Source: Prolixibacteraceae bacterium (GTDB lineage: Bacteria; Bacteroidota; Bacteroidia; Bacteroidales; Prolixibacteraceae). Taken from it: a stretch of 51,416 nucleotides of DNA. Every line of letters begins with the position of its first letter. Position 1 is the first letter of the stretch. Shown here one piece after another: positions 33,100 through 41,820 of this stretch. A model generated the notes under the pieces. That model searched no databases, was not told where the DNA came from, and worked only from the letters and a program-made list of their open reading frames with translations. The stretch lies in the NCBI GenBank assembly GCA_025355875.1, contig JANXYV010000191.1:1-51416 (forward strand), written 5' to 3'. Both the position numbers and the translations under genes were made by a program.

Positions 33100-34383
33100 T
33101 CAATACGAATCCAGATAGCCTTTAAAATCGGTCATCTTTTGATCCATATTTTGATAGGTAATTGGCTTTGGATCAAGCCAGTCAACCACTTTCTGTTTAA
33201 TCGAATAGGCAAAAAAGTGGTTGCCAGCCGGATTGTAATGTCCTAAAAAATAGCGTTTGTAATAATCGGTTACACTAAGGTTAAACGCCTTATAATCTTC
33301 GAGATGTACCAGATTCATATCAAAGTAATTAAAGTCATTTGTTTTTAAATAGTCCACAATTTCGTGATCGTAACGGGTTCCGTTGGCCAGCAGCGACCGG
33401 AGTACATTGTACGGGTCAAACAGGATCACCATCAGTTTTTTGTGGTTCTTTTTAGCGAATTCGCTGGTGTTGTTCAGGATATATCTGGTGGCTGCAAAAC
33501 CATATTCGTCGAGTAGTTTCGAGACATTTTCGCGCAAAGTTTCGGGATTTTTAAAATCGAGCGGAAACTTCAGAATTGCGCTGAGACGTTCCATCTTCGA
33601 AACGTCAATTTCGCTTATTTTTCCCTGCCTGAAAAGGTACATCTGGAGTGCCAGATCGGTTTTCAGATTTTCGGCCATCCAGTCGGCATCGGTCATCTTA
33701 TAAAGTCCGTTCGCTTCAGAAATGCGGCTATTGTATTCGACGAATTGCCCGGTTTTCAGGTTCATTTCGAGGTTTGCCCAAAAGTTTCCATGAAACATCC
33801 GGCCCACACCTTCAATGTCTTCCTGCTCTTTGTTCCAATCTTTTATCAGCATGTAACGGCAACGCAACAAGCTGCGGATATGGTCATCTCCCCAAATGTA
33901 GATCATCATGTATTTGGCGCTGTCTTTGGTACTTTCTTCCCTCAGCATTCTCCTATAAGCCTGGTAAACGCCCAATCCACCCATCCCAAAGTTTCGGATG
34001 GGCTCGCCTAAATGACCGGCCAGGTATTCCTGCCAGGTTTCTGCATCGCTCACCTGATGACACTGTGTAAAACTATCGCCGTAGGTATTGATCCGGCAGG
34101 GTTTGTTGGCATAAACAAACGATGTGCGCGCTCCGTCGGGATTGGAAGTTGAAATGGTTGAACTTTTATCCCGTCCGTCGTGTGGCATATATTTTCCAAG
34201 CTTGTAGCCTGTTTCCGGATCGAATTTTGCCCAGGAGAAATCGTTCAGGAATACATCGATTTCGGCTTTTGTCGGAATATTCTCGCGAATGTATTGCTCG
34301 TAAGTGATTGGTTTATATTTTGTTTGGGCTGAAACAATGGTTGATGCTAGCAACAGGAGCAGGTAAAGATGTTTTTTGGTCAT
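33100..34383 (-). CDS. secreted SGNH/GDSL-type hydrolase homologue
   Basis: A 427-residue secreted protein (signal peptide 1-19). CRINTYGDSFTQC places Ser104 in the GDS block of SGNH hydrolases, followed by NFGMGGLGVYQAY as block II. Block III (usually GxND) is only IYIWGDDH here. The C-terminal DxxH block appears as NPAGNHFFAY, with Asn instead of Asp, so the triad is incomplete or shifted. Carbohydrate acetyl esterase activity would be useful in hemicellulose breakdown but is not secured. It lies 15 bp from the GH27 lipoprotein gene, which implies co-transcription. Confidence 0.68.
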   Translation of the reverse strand: MTKKHLYLLLLLASTIVSAQTKYKPITYEQYIRENIPTKAEIDVFLNDFSWAKFDPETGYKLGKYMPHDGRDKSSTISTSNPDGARTSFVYANKPCRINTYGDSFTQCHQVSDAETWQEYLAGHLGEPIRNFGMGGLGVYQAYRRMLREESTKDSAKYMMIYIWGDDHIRSLLRCRYMLIKDWNKEQEDIEGVGRMFHGNFWANLEMNLKTGQFVEYNSRISEANGLYKMTDADWMAENLKTDLALQMYLFRQGKISEIDVSKMERLSAILKFPLDFKNPETLRENVSKLLDEYGFAATRYILNNTSEFAKKNHKKLMVILFDPYNVLRSLLANGTRYDHEIVDYLKTNDFNYFDMNLVHLEDYKAFNLSVTDYYKRYFLGHYNPAGNHFFAYSIKQKVVDWLDPKPITYQNMDQKMTDFKGYLDSY

Positions 34384-34398
34384 TGTGAAATGATTTTT

Positions 34399-35781
34399 CT
34401 ATTTCTGAATTGAAAACAGGCATCCGGCATGTGCAGGAATACTGATCGAATAACCTTTTCCAGCCATTTGAAGATCAGTCGTTGTCCAGATGTCGTGAAC
34501 TTTTACCTCGCCGGAAATTCCAGTGCTTTCAAGTGGAAGTACCACCGTTTTCGAAGCATCATTCACATTCAGCACAGCCATGTATTTCACCGGATTTTCC
34601 TTGTCATCTGCGGTCCAGATACTGATTCCATCGTTGAAACTGATTTCGCGGTTGTCGGTCGAATGCTGGTTGACCCGCAGCATTTCGTCGTTGGTCAGCA
34701 GCGAAAGGGTGAACTCATCGTTGTCGGGCATGTTGCCGCCAATCATCAATGGTGAGCGGAAAATTGCCCAAAGCGTCATCATAAAATGTTGTTCATCTTT
34801 ATTGAAATTGGTAAAGCGCTCCTGACTGTCTTTGAGTTCGGTGCGGATATTCAGTTTCCCCAGCGGAAGCATGTCTGCATCGGGCCAGTGGCCTTCGGTA
34901 ACCATCGGTGCCCATTCGCGGCAAAGGAAAAGTTGTTTTTTCAGGGCTGGCCATTTGTCCCAGAAATCGCCCGAAATGCGCCACATGTTGGCATTGGAGC
35001 GCAGGTGCTGTGGGTTGCCGATAAACGCCGGACCGGGCGAAAGGCTAAGCACGATTGGCCTCCGGCAGTTGAGGATGGCTTTATGGACGGCTTCAATTTC
35101 GTCGGCATGGTATGGAAAAGATATGTCGTCAACCTTGATGTAGTCAACGCCCCATGCGGCATACAGTTCAAACAGCGAGTTGTAATACTCATGCGCGCCG
35201 GATTTGGTCATGTTTAACCCAACAAGACCGCCGTACCAAATGCAGGTGTCGGCCAGGTTGGCCACTTCGGAAGCTTTCGCGTCGGAGTTTTTGATTGGCG
35301 TATTTCCTGAGATGGCCTGGCGTGGGATTCCCCGCATGATGTGGATTCCGAATTTCAGGCCTTTGCCGTGAATGTAATCGGCCAATGGTTTGAACCCCTG
35401 TCCGCCAGCAGCCGATGGATGAAGTTTGACCGAAGGAATTAGCCGTCCATATTCGTCGATGTACTGATCGGGCCGGCGGTTGGCGAATTTTTCGGCCGAA
35501 GTCTGGTCGTCGCAATACCAAAGAAAGTCCACCACGATGTATTCCCAGCCATGTTGTTTCAGCTTTTCGGCCATGTAGTCGGCATTGGCTTTTACCTCAG
35601 CTTCGGTAACACTGCCGCCAAAGCAGTTGTAACTGTTCCATCCCATTGGCGGAGTTTGGGCGATCAGTACTTCAGTTTTTGTTTCTGTACTTGTTGCTGT
35701 TTTTGTTGTTGTTTTATTGCAGGAAGCGGAAAGGAATACTGCAAGTATTGCAATACTTCCGTAGATGGTTTTTTTATTCAT
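34399..35781 (-). CDS. alpha-galactosidase-like GH27, lipoprotein
   Basis: A 460-residue lipoprotein (lipobox LSASC, Cys21). GH27 features are TPPMGWNSYNCFGG (43-56), WEYIVVDFLWY, GLKFGIHIMRGIPR, VDYIKVDDISFP with predicted nucleophile Asp218, and WRISGDFWDKW with predicted acid/base Asp272. An antiparallel C-terminal beta domain ends the protein. The KVDDI version of the motif differs from KYDNC of plant-type enzymes and is shared with the paralogue at 39950-41635. GH27 also contains beta-L-arabinopyranosidases, a real alternative. It lies 30 bp downstream of the second GH74-like gene. Confidence 0.9.
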   Translation of the reverse strand: MNKKTIYGSIAILAVFLSASCNKTTTKTATSTETKTEVLIAQTPPMGWNSYNCFGGSVTEAEVKANADYMAEKLKQHGWEYIVVDFLWYCDDQTSAEKFANRRPDQYIDEYGRLIPSVKLHPSAAGGQGFKPLADYIHGKGLKFGIHIMRGIPRQAISGNTPIKNSDAKASEVANLADTCIWYGGLVGLNMTKSGAHEYYNSLFELYAAWGVDYIKVDDISFPYHADEIEAVHKAILNCRRPIVLSLSPGPAFIGNPQHLRSNANMWRISGDFWDKWPALKKQLFLCREWAPMVTEGHWPDADMLPLGKLNIRTELKDSQERFTNFNKDEQHFMMTLWAIFRSPLMIGGNMPDNDEFTLSLLTNDEMLRVNQHSTDNREISFNDGISIWTADDKENPVKYMAVLNVNDASKTVVLPLESTGISGEVKVHDIWTTTDLQMAGKGYSISIPAHAGCLFSIQK

Positions 35782-35811
35782 GATTGGTCAGGTTAAAATT
35801 TACTTCTTGAT

Positions 35812-38202
35812 TTAATTTTTTGCAATCACAGCAACTTGTCGTCCTTGCGAAGTTTCGGCCTGAATTAGGTAGCAGCCCGATTGTAAATCGTTGATTGTTA
35901 TAGTTGCGAAATTGCTATTCGGTATGATTTCTTTAATTGTTCTTCCCATCATATCAAATATCCTCAGCTTTGAAATTCGTTCATTCGATTGTATGGTGAT
36001 ATTGTCAGTAGCCGGATTCGGGAAAACCTTCAGGCTTTTATCTAATTTCCTGAATTGATTCTGTCCTACCGATCCATCGGCCATTCCGTAAGTGATTCCC
36101 CGACAGGCTCCACCATTTGAATAGACCAGATTTTTATACCGCATGTCGGCTTCGATCACAACTGAAGCCTGTATCTTCGTTGGATCGGTAATCAGTTTCC
36201 AGGTTTTACCTTCGTCTTCCGATTTAAAAATGCCTTCCGGACCATTGGCTTCCACCTTTCCGGCCATGTAAACAAATGGGATTGAGTCGTTGTCACCTTT
36301 TCCGAAAGCGATGTTGTTGGCAAACACGATGTTGGTTAGGATGGTGAATTTTTTGCCACCATCTTTCGAAACATAGATTTTGGTTTTTGGATCGTTTCCG
36401 TTGGGCATAGCGGCATACCAGATTTCGCCATCGTGGTATGGATGTGGTTTCAGAAACATCTTGTGCGGCCAGCCTGGAAGTCCTGAATGACCAGCTTTCC
36501 AGTTGGCACCACCATCTTCGCTGTAATACAACTTGCCATTGTCGGTGTAGTAAAATTTATTGCCATTCACTTTGTCGGCAGCCAGCCAGTTCATCGGTGC
36601 CCAGGTGCTTTGATGCGATGGACCTTTAATTCCTATACAGGTTGTCCATGATTTTCCGGCATCAATGGTGTATTGCGGTGGTGTAATTGTTCCATCCGGA
36701 GTCCATACCCAGTTGTTTTCGTTGGTGGCCGAAATCACCAGCTTTCCGCCTTTCCCAGGTGAGATATTGAATTTATTCCAGGTCAATCCGTTGTCGGCTG
36801 AATAACCAGAATACGAATCCGAATTGGTTGCATCCAGTCCGAGAAACACGATGTGATTGGGTTTTGTTTGGCAATATTCCATCGAAACACCCATGGCAAC
36901 ATAAGGAAACACTGCAATCTTTTTGGTCGGAACAATGTCTCTGTTCGCATTTCGCATTCCGACCATATCCATTCCAATGGTGAAAAGATCGGCGCCGCCT
37001 TCGAGCGGGGGAGTGGAGATTGCCAGCGTACACAATTCTTCGAGATTATTCATGACCACCGTCCAGCTAGAGGTTGCCAGGGTATAGTTGTCGGTTTTAA
37101 TAACTCCGTAGCCGTTGGTACTCCACAATCTTTTCGTATTGTTTGGGTCAATAATCAAGGCGGCTGTTCCCCAGTTAAAGGAGTTTTCTCCGGCATTGTA
37201 ATATGAAGGATAATAACTGAATTTTGGATTGATCTTAATCCATGAACTTCCTTTGTTGGTTGAATAATACATGGCACGCTGATGGGTTGTAACTGCCACA
37301 ATATTTGGATTCGCTGGATCGGTGCATATTCCGGAATAGCTAACATTGGTTCCTGAAGGTGGTGTGATGTTAGTCCAGTTTCCATTTTTATATTTGGCAA
37401 GCTTTCCCGGTCCCTGGTAATCCTGCTCATTTCCGCCGAAGCTAACGTAGATCGTGCTGTCGCTTGATAGATTGGCACGTAAACTATTGGTGCCACCATC
37501 AATATTTGTCCAGGCTGTACCTGAATCGTCCGATTTCCAGATTCCACTTCCTGAACAACCCGTAAAGATAGTTTTTGATTTTTGTCCATCCGACGAATTT
37601 GGATCGAACACAACAAAGGTAAAACCCGGATTGGTGGTTGTTGCTTGAAGTCCGCCTGCCACTTTTGTCCAGACCGTAGAACCTTCTTTTTTCCAGAGAC
37701 CGTTTTTACGACTGGCATAATACAAGATATCAGAATTGTTTGGATCAACCATCAGACGTTCACCGGAAGAACCTCGCCAAGGATCATTTCCGGCAATGTA
37801 TATTTTATTGACTACCATCCCGGTCGATTGCCAGGTGCTGCCTTTATCCGTTGATTTTAGAATATCTCCGCCTCCACCGTTCGAACCATCAACTGAAGCA
37901 TAAACCACATCTGGATTTTTCGGGTCTATGGCCATTGATTCAACTTGGTAATATCCTATTTGCGCTGAACTGGCAAAATCCATCAATTGTATCCATTTTT
38001 GATTCAGAGGATCAAAGCGGTAAGCACCTCCAACATCGGTCCTAACATAAATCAGGTCTGGCGCATTCTTGATGTCAGGATGGATGACCATTCCGGTCAC
38101 GTAACCCATTCCCTGATTATTCACGCTTTTCCAGGTCCATGGCTGTGCGGAAGGGAATAAAACAGACAGCAGGAAAAAGGAAAGAAAATAAGCTTGTTTC
38201 AT
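35812..38202 (-). CDS. GH74-like xyloglucanase with T9SS sorting domain
   Basis: A 796-residue secreted protein (signal peptide 1-19). It matches GH74 better than its longer neighbour: WTWKSVNNQGMGYVTGMVIHP and YVRTDVGGAYRFD with Asp56 at the first catalytic position, repeated Asp-box turns (STDKGSTW, STNKGSSW), and FTIGMDMVGMRN with Asp412 where the second catalytic Asp is expected. A T9SS domain ends it (about 725-796, KVFPNPATDNITIQ...GCYLIQAE). Predicted role: surface endo-beta-1,4-glucanase on xyloglucan. It is the strongest single hint of the cluster's substrate. The MITE-like element at 38221-38338 separates it from the gene upstream. Confidence 0.87.
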   Translation of the reverse strand: MKQAYFLSFFLLSVLFPSAQPWTWKSVNNQGMGYVTGMVIHPDIKNAPDLIYVRTDVGGAYRFDPLNQKWIQLMDFASSAQIGYYQVESMAIDPKNPDVVYASVDGSNGGGGDILKSTDKGSTWQSTGMVVNKIYIAGNDPWRGSSGERLMVDPNNSDILYYASRKNGLWKKEGSTVWTKVAGGLQATTTNPGFTFVVFDPNSSDGQKSKTIFTGCSGSGIWKSDDSGTAWTNIDGGTNSLRANLSSDSTIYVSFGGNEQDYQGPGKLAKYKNGNWTNITPPSGTNVSYSGICTDPANPNIVAVTTHQRAMYYSTNKGSSWIKINPKFSYYPSYYNAGENSFNWGTAALIIDPNNTKRLWSTNGYGVIKTDNYTLATSSWTVVMNNLEELCTLAISTPPLEGGADLFTIGMDMVGMRNANRDIVPTKKIAVFPYVAMGVSMEYCQTKPNHIVFLGLDATNSDSYSGYSADNGLTWNKFNISPGKGGKLVISATNENNWVWTPDGTITPPQYTIDAGKSWTTCIGIKGPSHQSTWAPMNWLAADKVNGNKFYYTDNGKLYYSEDGGANWKAGHSGLPGWPHKMFLKPHPYHDGEIWYAAMPNGNDPKTKIYVSKDGGKKFTILTNIVFANNIAFGKGDNDSIPFVYMAGKVEANGPEGIFKSEDEGKTWKLITDPTKIQASVVIEADMRYKNLVYSNGGACRGITYGMADGSVGQNQFRKLDKSLKVFPNPATDNITIQSNERISKLRIFDMMGRTIKEIIPNSNFATITINDLQSGCYLIQAETSQGRQVAVIAKN

Positions 38203-38220
38203 TCGTCAAATTCTTAATTA

Positions 38221-38338
38221 CTAGGAGCCTGTCGGACTATACCCTTTAAAGCCCCTGAGAATTGCATATTTCAATTTGTTCTCAGGTAGGAGGGCGAATA
38301 AAAACGTCTAAAAAGGTCAAAGTCCGACAGGCTCCTAG
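38221..38338. mobile_element. 118-bp MITE-like element
   Basis: Perfect 18-bp terminal inverted repeats, CTAGGAGCCTGTCGGACT at 38221-38238 and its exact complement at 38321-38338. CTAG at both tips may be a 4-bp target duplication. An inner CCTGAGAA...TTCTCAGG hairpin fills the middle, and there is no gene. The right tip overlaps the stop codon (TAG) of the DUF4832-type gene. Confidence 0.85.
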
Positions 38339-39846
38339 ATTTTTACTTTTCCCAGTTCAACGAAACCATTCTGATCGATTAGTGATTCTTTTATCCCAAT
38401 TTGTATCGGGGAAGTTCCTGATTCTAAATGTTCAATCAGTTTGAATTTCAGGATATAATCGCCCGGTTTGGTGTTTGAAGGAATTTCGATGCTGTATTTT
38501 TCTCTTTTGTTGATTCCGGGAAGCCATGTCAGATTTCCTGAATCGAACGGACTGACTTCAAATGAGTTTTTGGGGTTTTGCGATTCAATATAAAAAACGA
38601 TATCAAACCCATGATATGCCGGGGCAATTCCTTTGTTGAGCCATTCGATCGAAATTTCGTTCACTCCGGATTTCAAAACCGAAGAGTAACCTGCTGAAAC
38701 CGGGAAATACCAGTATCCGCATCGGTTGGCCAATTCGTTGGTCAGATCGGGATTATCGGCCAGCCATTCTTCGCAATATCCATGGTAGCCTATGTTGGTT
38801 GCGTGCATGGTTTCAATGGCTTTTCGCATGATTTCAGCTCCTGAATATTTGTATTTCGGGATCACTCCGGTACCATTTTTGCCAATCCAGTTGCCCTCTT
38901 TTTTTACTGTTCCGTAATGCTGAAGCTCGAAAACAATTGGTTTTTTAAGATAAAGTGTATCGTAAAATTCAGGATTGGTCACCGACCAGGTTTTCAGGTT
39001 GTTTTGCAGGTACCAGTCAACCAGCGGACTGTCGTCGCGCAGCGAAATGCCGTTTGCAACTGCATAACTGTAAAGGGTTTTGGTATCTGCTTTTGATTTT
39101 CCGTAGTAAAGCAAATCGTCAGTCACCACCAACTGGCTCTTTTTGAAGTTTTTCAGAAAAACATCCATATTCGCTTTGACCTCGGCTACAGTTGGCGGAA
39201 TTTTGGTTGAAAAGCTGGTATGGCCTTCTCCCCATTCACCGATACTTCCTATGTCAATATAACGTACCCATTCTTTACCATCGTAACGCGCCGCAAATGC
39301 CCGCTGAAAATTATCGAGTTTCTGGAGATAAATTGGATCACCCCAGACAGGAGTCCAGGATTTCACGCCCCAAACTTCGGTTACCTTTCCTTTGGCTCCG
39401 GCATCAACAACCCAAATTGGAGTAGCATATTGAACGCCATTTTTCTCCTGGGCTACTGTTCCGGGCTTCGTACCTGTTTCTTTACTGGTAATCCGGAATG
39501 AAATTTTGTAGCCGAGCGGCACATATTTATCCACGACCTCGTCGATGAGGTGCCAATCGTACTGGCCTTCGGTAGGTTCAAGGTAACTCCATGCGAGTCG
39601 CAGATAAAGGTGATCCATTCCCGGAAATTTGAGAAAGGTTTGTTCGTCGTGAATTTTATAGTTATCCAATCCGTTGTCGAGCAAATGGTGGTACCAGCCT
39701 TTGTAGGGATTTTTCAGGACACGGATTGTATCCCAATTGGGTTTAAAATCAACTGTTTGAGGAACAGGGATTAACGGGGTTGTTGATTCCTTTGACTTAC
39801 ACGAAAAAAGAATTACACCTAAAAATAAGCTAACGATTAGTTTCAT
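38335..39846 (-). CDS. DUF4832-type clan GH-A-like lipoprotein
   Basis: A 503-residue lipoprotein (Cys16, lipobox ILFSC). The barrel begins NPYKGWYHHLLDNGL and continues YLRLAWSYLEPTEGQYDW, as in GH42-like beta-galactosidases. IDIGSIGEWGEGHTSF supplies candidate catalytic Glu204 or Glu207, and a later PIVFELQHYG supplies a second Glu. The C-terminal part (about 370-500, VLKSGVNEISIEWLNKGIAPAYHGF...) is the beta-sandwich region named DUF4832. Its architecture parallels the Tat protein at 19938-21488. The TAG stop is shared with the tip of the MITE-like element. A promoter sequence identical to that of the next gene upstream lies 25 bp before its ATG. Confidence 0.78.
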   Translation of the reverse strand: MKLIVSLFLGVILFSCKSKESTTPLIPVPQTVDFKPNWDTIRVLKNPYKGWYHHLLDNGLDNYKIHDEQTFLKFPGMDHLYLRLAWSYLEPTEGQYDWHLIDEVVDKYVPLGYKISFRITSKETGTKPGTVAQEKNGVQYATPIWVVDAGAKGKVTEVWGVKSWTPVWGDPIYLQKLDNFQRAFAARYDGKEWVRYIDIGSIGEWGEGHTSFSTKIPPTVAEVKANMDVFLKNFKKSQLVVTDDLLYYGKSKADTKTLYSYAVANGISLRDDSPLVDWYLQNNLKTWSVTNPEFYDTLYLKKPIVFELQHYGTVKKEGNWIGKNGTGVIPKYKYSGAEIMRKAIETMHATNIGYHGYCEEWLADNPDLTNELANRCGYWYFPVSAGYSSVLKSGVNEISIEWLNKGIAPAYHGFDIVFYIESQNPKNSFEVSPFDSGNLTWLPGINKREKYSIEIPSNTKPGDYILKFKLIEHLESGTSPIQIGIKESLIDQNGFVELGKVKI

Positions 39847-39870
39847 TGGATTATTGGTAGTTTAGTTTAG

Positions 39871-39887
39871 AAGTGTCAAATATACAA
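39871..39887 (-). promoter_or_regulatory. shared promoter motif, copy 1
   Basis: The minus strand reads TTGTATATTTGACACTT, containing TATATTTG (TAnnTTTG). The same 17 bases occur at 41661-41677, at almost the same distance (about 25 bp) from the next ATG. This suggests the two genes share promoter ancestry or a regulator. Confidence 0.6.
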
Positions 39888-39949
39888 GTATAATTCCGAA
39901 GTGAAAAATTAGACATTCCCTGGAAACAATTTCATCAACCATTAACCCA

Positions 39950-41635
39950 TCAATGTTGAACAAGTAACTTGTAGCTTTTTAGTGATTTTTGACCAGAAAT
40001 GTTCAGGATGTAAAATCCGTTTTCAATATCCGAAACATTGATTCGTGACAGCTCATTTGACTGATTCGTGAAATTCTGATTTTTAATGACCGATCCTGCT
40101 GAATTAATCAGTTCGATGTTGGTGATGCGATCGGATTGAATTTCAGGATGTATTGTTAGCCAGTCGTTTGCCGGAATTGGAAATATCTCGAATTCGTTCC
40201 TGATTTCGGAAACTGCCGTTTGCAATGAATCATACTCAATCTTATACATTCCTGAACCGTGTGATGGGAGAAAAGCCGAAAATGTAGTTTCGAAACTTCC
40301 CAGGTCGGTATGCGACCATAAATCACGAACTTTCATTGATTTGCTGATTCCTATTTTTTCGGCAGTTACTGAAACGTCAGCAGAGGTTGCCGAGATATTG
40401 AATAAAGCTATATACTTGGCCTTTTCGTTGGGTACATCAGCCACCCAGGCTAAGTTTGTGGTTGTTTTATATAACTGTTTGTTGTTCGAACTGTTTTTCC
40501 CAACCCCGATAATCTCGTCATTTTTTAGCAATTCAATCGAATAGGCATCACTTTCAGGAAAATAACCGCCATACATGAGCGGCGACCGGAAAATATTCCA
40601 GAGTGTGAAAACGGTTTGCTTTTCGACATCGCTAAACCGAGAAAGCTCGTTGACTGTATTGGCGGGTTTGTCTCCCAACAGACTTGCTACCCAGTTATCG
40701 GCTCCTGAAATCCGGAGTTTCCCGAACGGAAGCATATCAGCATCGGGCCAATGACTAGGAGTGATGTATTTCGACCAGCTATCGCAATATTTAAACTGCT
40801 CAAGTATAAAACTCCAATTGTCCCAGAAATCGTTTGAAATGCGGTATGCATTGGCATGCTGCTGAAAAAAGTCGGCATGGGCCAGCGATACAGCGCCCGG
40901 CGAAAGGCTCAATACGATCGGCCGCCCGCAGTTGGCAATGGCTTTTTCGATGGCCAGCATATCTTTCTCTCGGAATTCACGGGCAATGTCATCCACTTTG
41001 ATGTAGTCAATTTCCCAGGAAGCATAGAGTTCGAAGATAGAATTGTAATAATCCTGCATTCCCGGACTGGTAGCTGAAATCCCAATCATGGCCGTACTCC
41101 AGGCGCAGTTAAGTTTCGGATCGTCGATATCAGCAGCCAAAAGTGTGCTATTTTTGATGGGCGTGTTTTTGGAAACCGCTTTCCATGGGATCCCGCGCAT
41201 GATGTGGATTCCAAATTTTAAACCTTTGCTATGCACATAATCGGCCAGCGGTTTAAGGCCTAGTTTGTTTTTCGATGAAGGAAATTTGATTGTGTCCGGA
41301 ATCAACCGACCCCATTCGTCGATCGACTGCGGTGGGTTTTTCAACTGGCCGTCGTTGGAAGTTATTTTCGGGTCAAAATACCAACCCATATCGACAACGA
41401 TATATTCCCAACCATGACTTTTCAGATTTTCTGCCATGAAATCGGCGCTGGCTTTTACCTGCGATTCAACCACCTGAAACCCGAAGCAGTCCCAGCTGTT
41501 CCAGCCCCTTGGCGGAGTTTGAGCAATGAGATACTCAGTTTTTTCTACTGTTTTTGATTTGGTTTTTACGGGCGGAGTAGGCACGGAAAAGGAAAACATC
41601 AGCCCCAGAAGTAGCAGTTGTAAGAGGATTTTCAT
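39950..41635 (-). CDS. GH27 alpha-galactosidase-like protein with T9SS sorting domain
   Basis: A 561-residue secreted protein (signal peptide about 1-19). Its catalytic part parallels the GH27 lipoprotein at 34399-35781: TPPRGWNSWDCFGF, FGIHIMRGIPWKAVSKNTPIKNS, IDYIKVDDIA with Asp215, and YRISNDFWDNW with Asp269. It adds a T9SS sorting domain (about 480-561, FEIFPIPANDWLTI...NGFYILNISG). The two paralogues therefore differ mainly in where they act: one lipid-anchored, one exported by T9SS. It is the first gene of the sugar cluster, with a strong TATATTTG box about 32 bp upstream of the ATG. Confidence 0.9.
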   Translation of the reverse strand: MKILLQLLLLGLMFSFSVPTPPVKTKSKTVEKTEYLIAQTPPRGWNSWDCFGFQVVESQVKASADFMAENLKSHGWEYIVVDMGWYFDPKITSNDGQLKNPPQSIDEWGRLIPDTIKFPSSKNKLGLKPLADYVHSKGLKFGIHIMRGIPWKAVSKNTPIKNSTLLAADIDDPKLNCAWSTAMIGISATSPGMQDYYNSIFELYASWEIDYIKVDDIAREFREKDMLAIEKAIANCGRPIVLSLSPGAVSLAHADFFQQHANAYRISNDFWDNWSFILEQFKYCDSWSKYITPSHWPDADMLPFGKLRISGADNWVASLLGDKPANTVNELSRFSDVEKQTVFTLWNIFRSPLMYGGYFPESDAYSIELLKNDEIIGVGKNSSNNKQLYKTTTNLAWVADVPNEKAKYIALFNISATSADVSVTAEKIGISKSMKVRDLWSHTDLGSFETTFSAFLPSHGSGMYKIEYDSLQTAVSEIRNEFEIFPIPANDWLTIHPEIQSDRITNIELINSAGSVIKNQNFTNQSNELSRINVSDIENGFYILNISGQKSLKSYKLLVQH

Positions 41636-41660
41636 CAGGATTGGTTTTGGTTAATTTTAT

Positions 41661-41677
41661 AAGTGTCAAATATACAA
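41661..41677 (-). promoter_or_regulatory. shared promoter motif, copy 2
   Basis: An identical 17-bp sequence to that at 39871-39887, with TATATTTG at 41674-41667 on the minus strand. It is the likely start of transcription for the cluster. Confidence 0.6.
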
Positions 41678-41770
41678 ATCTAAAATTAACCAGAATTCCA
41701 TGGATAAGAATTAATGTTCCATGGATGAATTCGCAGCTTTAAAATTCCGAAGTGCTGTTAAAACTGGCAT

Positions 41771-41806
41771 AAAAAAGCCGTCCTAAAACTGGTTTAAGAC
41801 GGCTTT
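41771..41806 (-). terminator. rho-independent terminator after the holin gene
   Basis: On the minus strand AAAGCCGTC pairs with GACGGCTTT around a loop and runs into TTTTTT. It ends the lysis gene pair and insulates it from the sugar cluster. Confidence 0.8.
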
Positions 41807-41820
41807 CAGGAGATTGAGAT

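Noticed and set aside
11491-41635. Classical polysaccharide utilisation locus
   Set aside because: No SusC or SusD-like protein, TonB-dependent receptor or hybrid two-component regulator was found, so the formal PUL definition is not met in this window.
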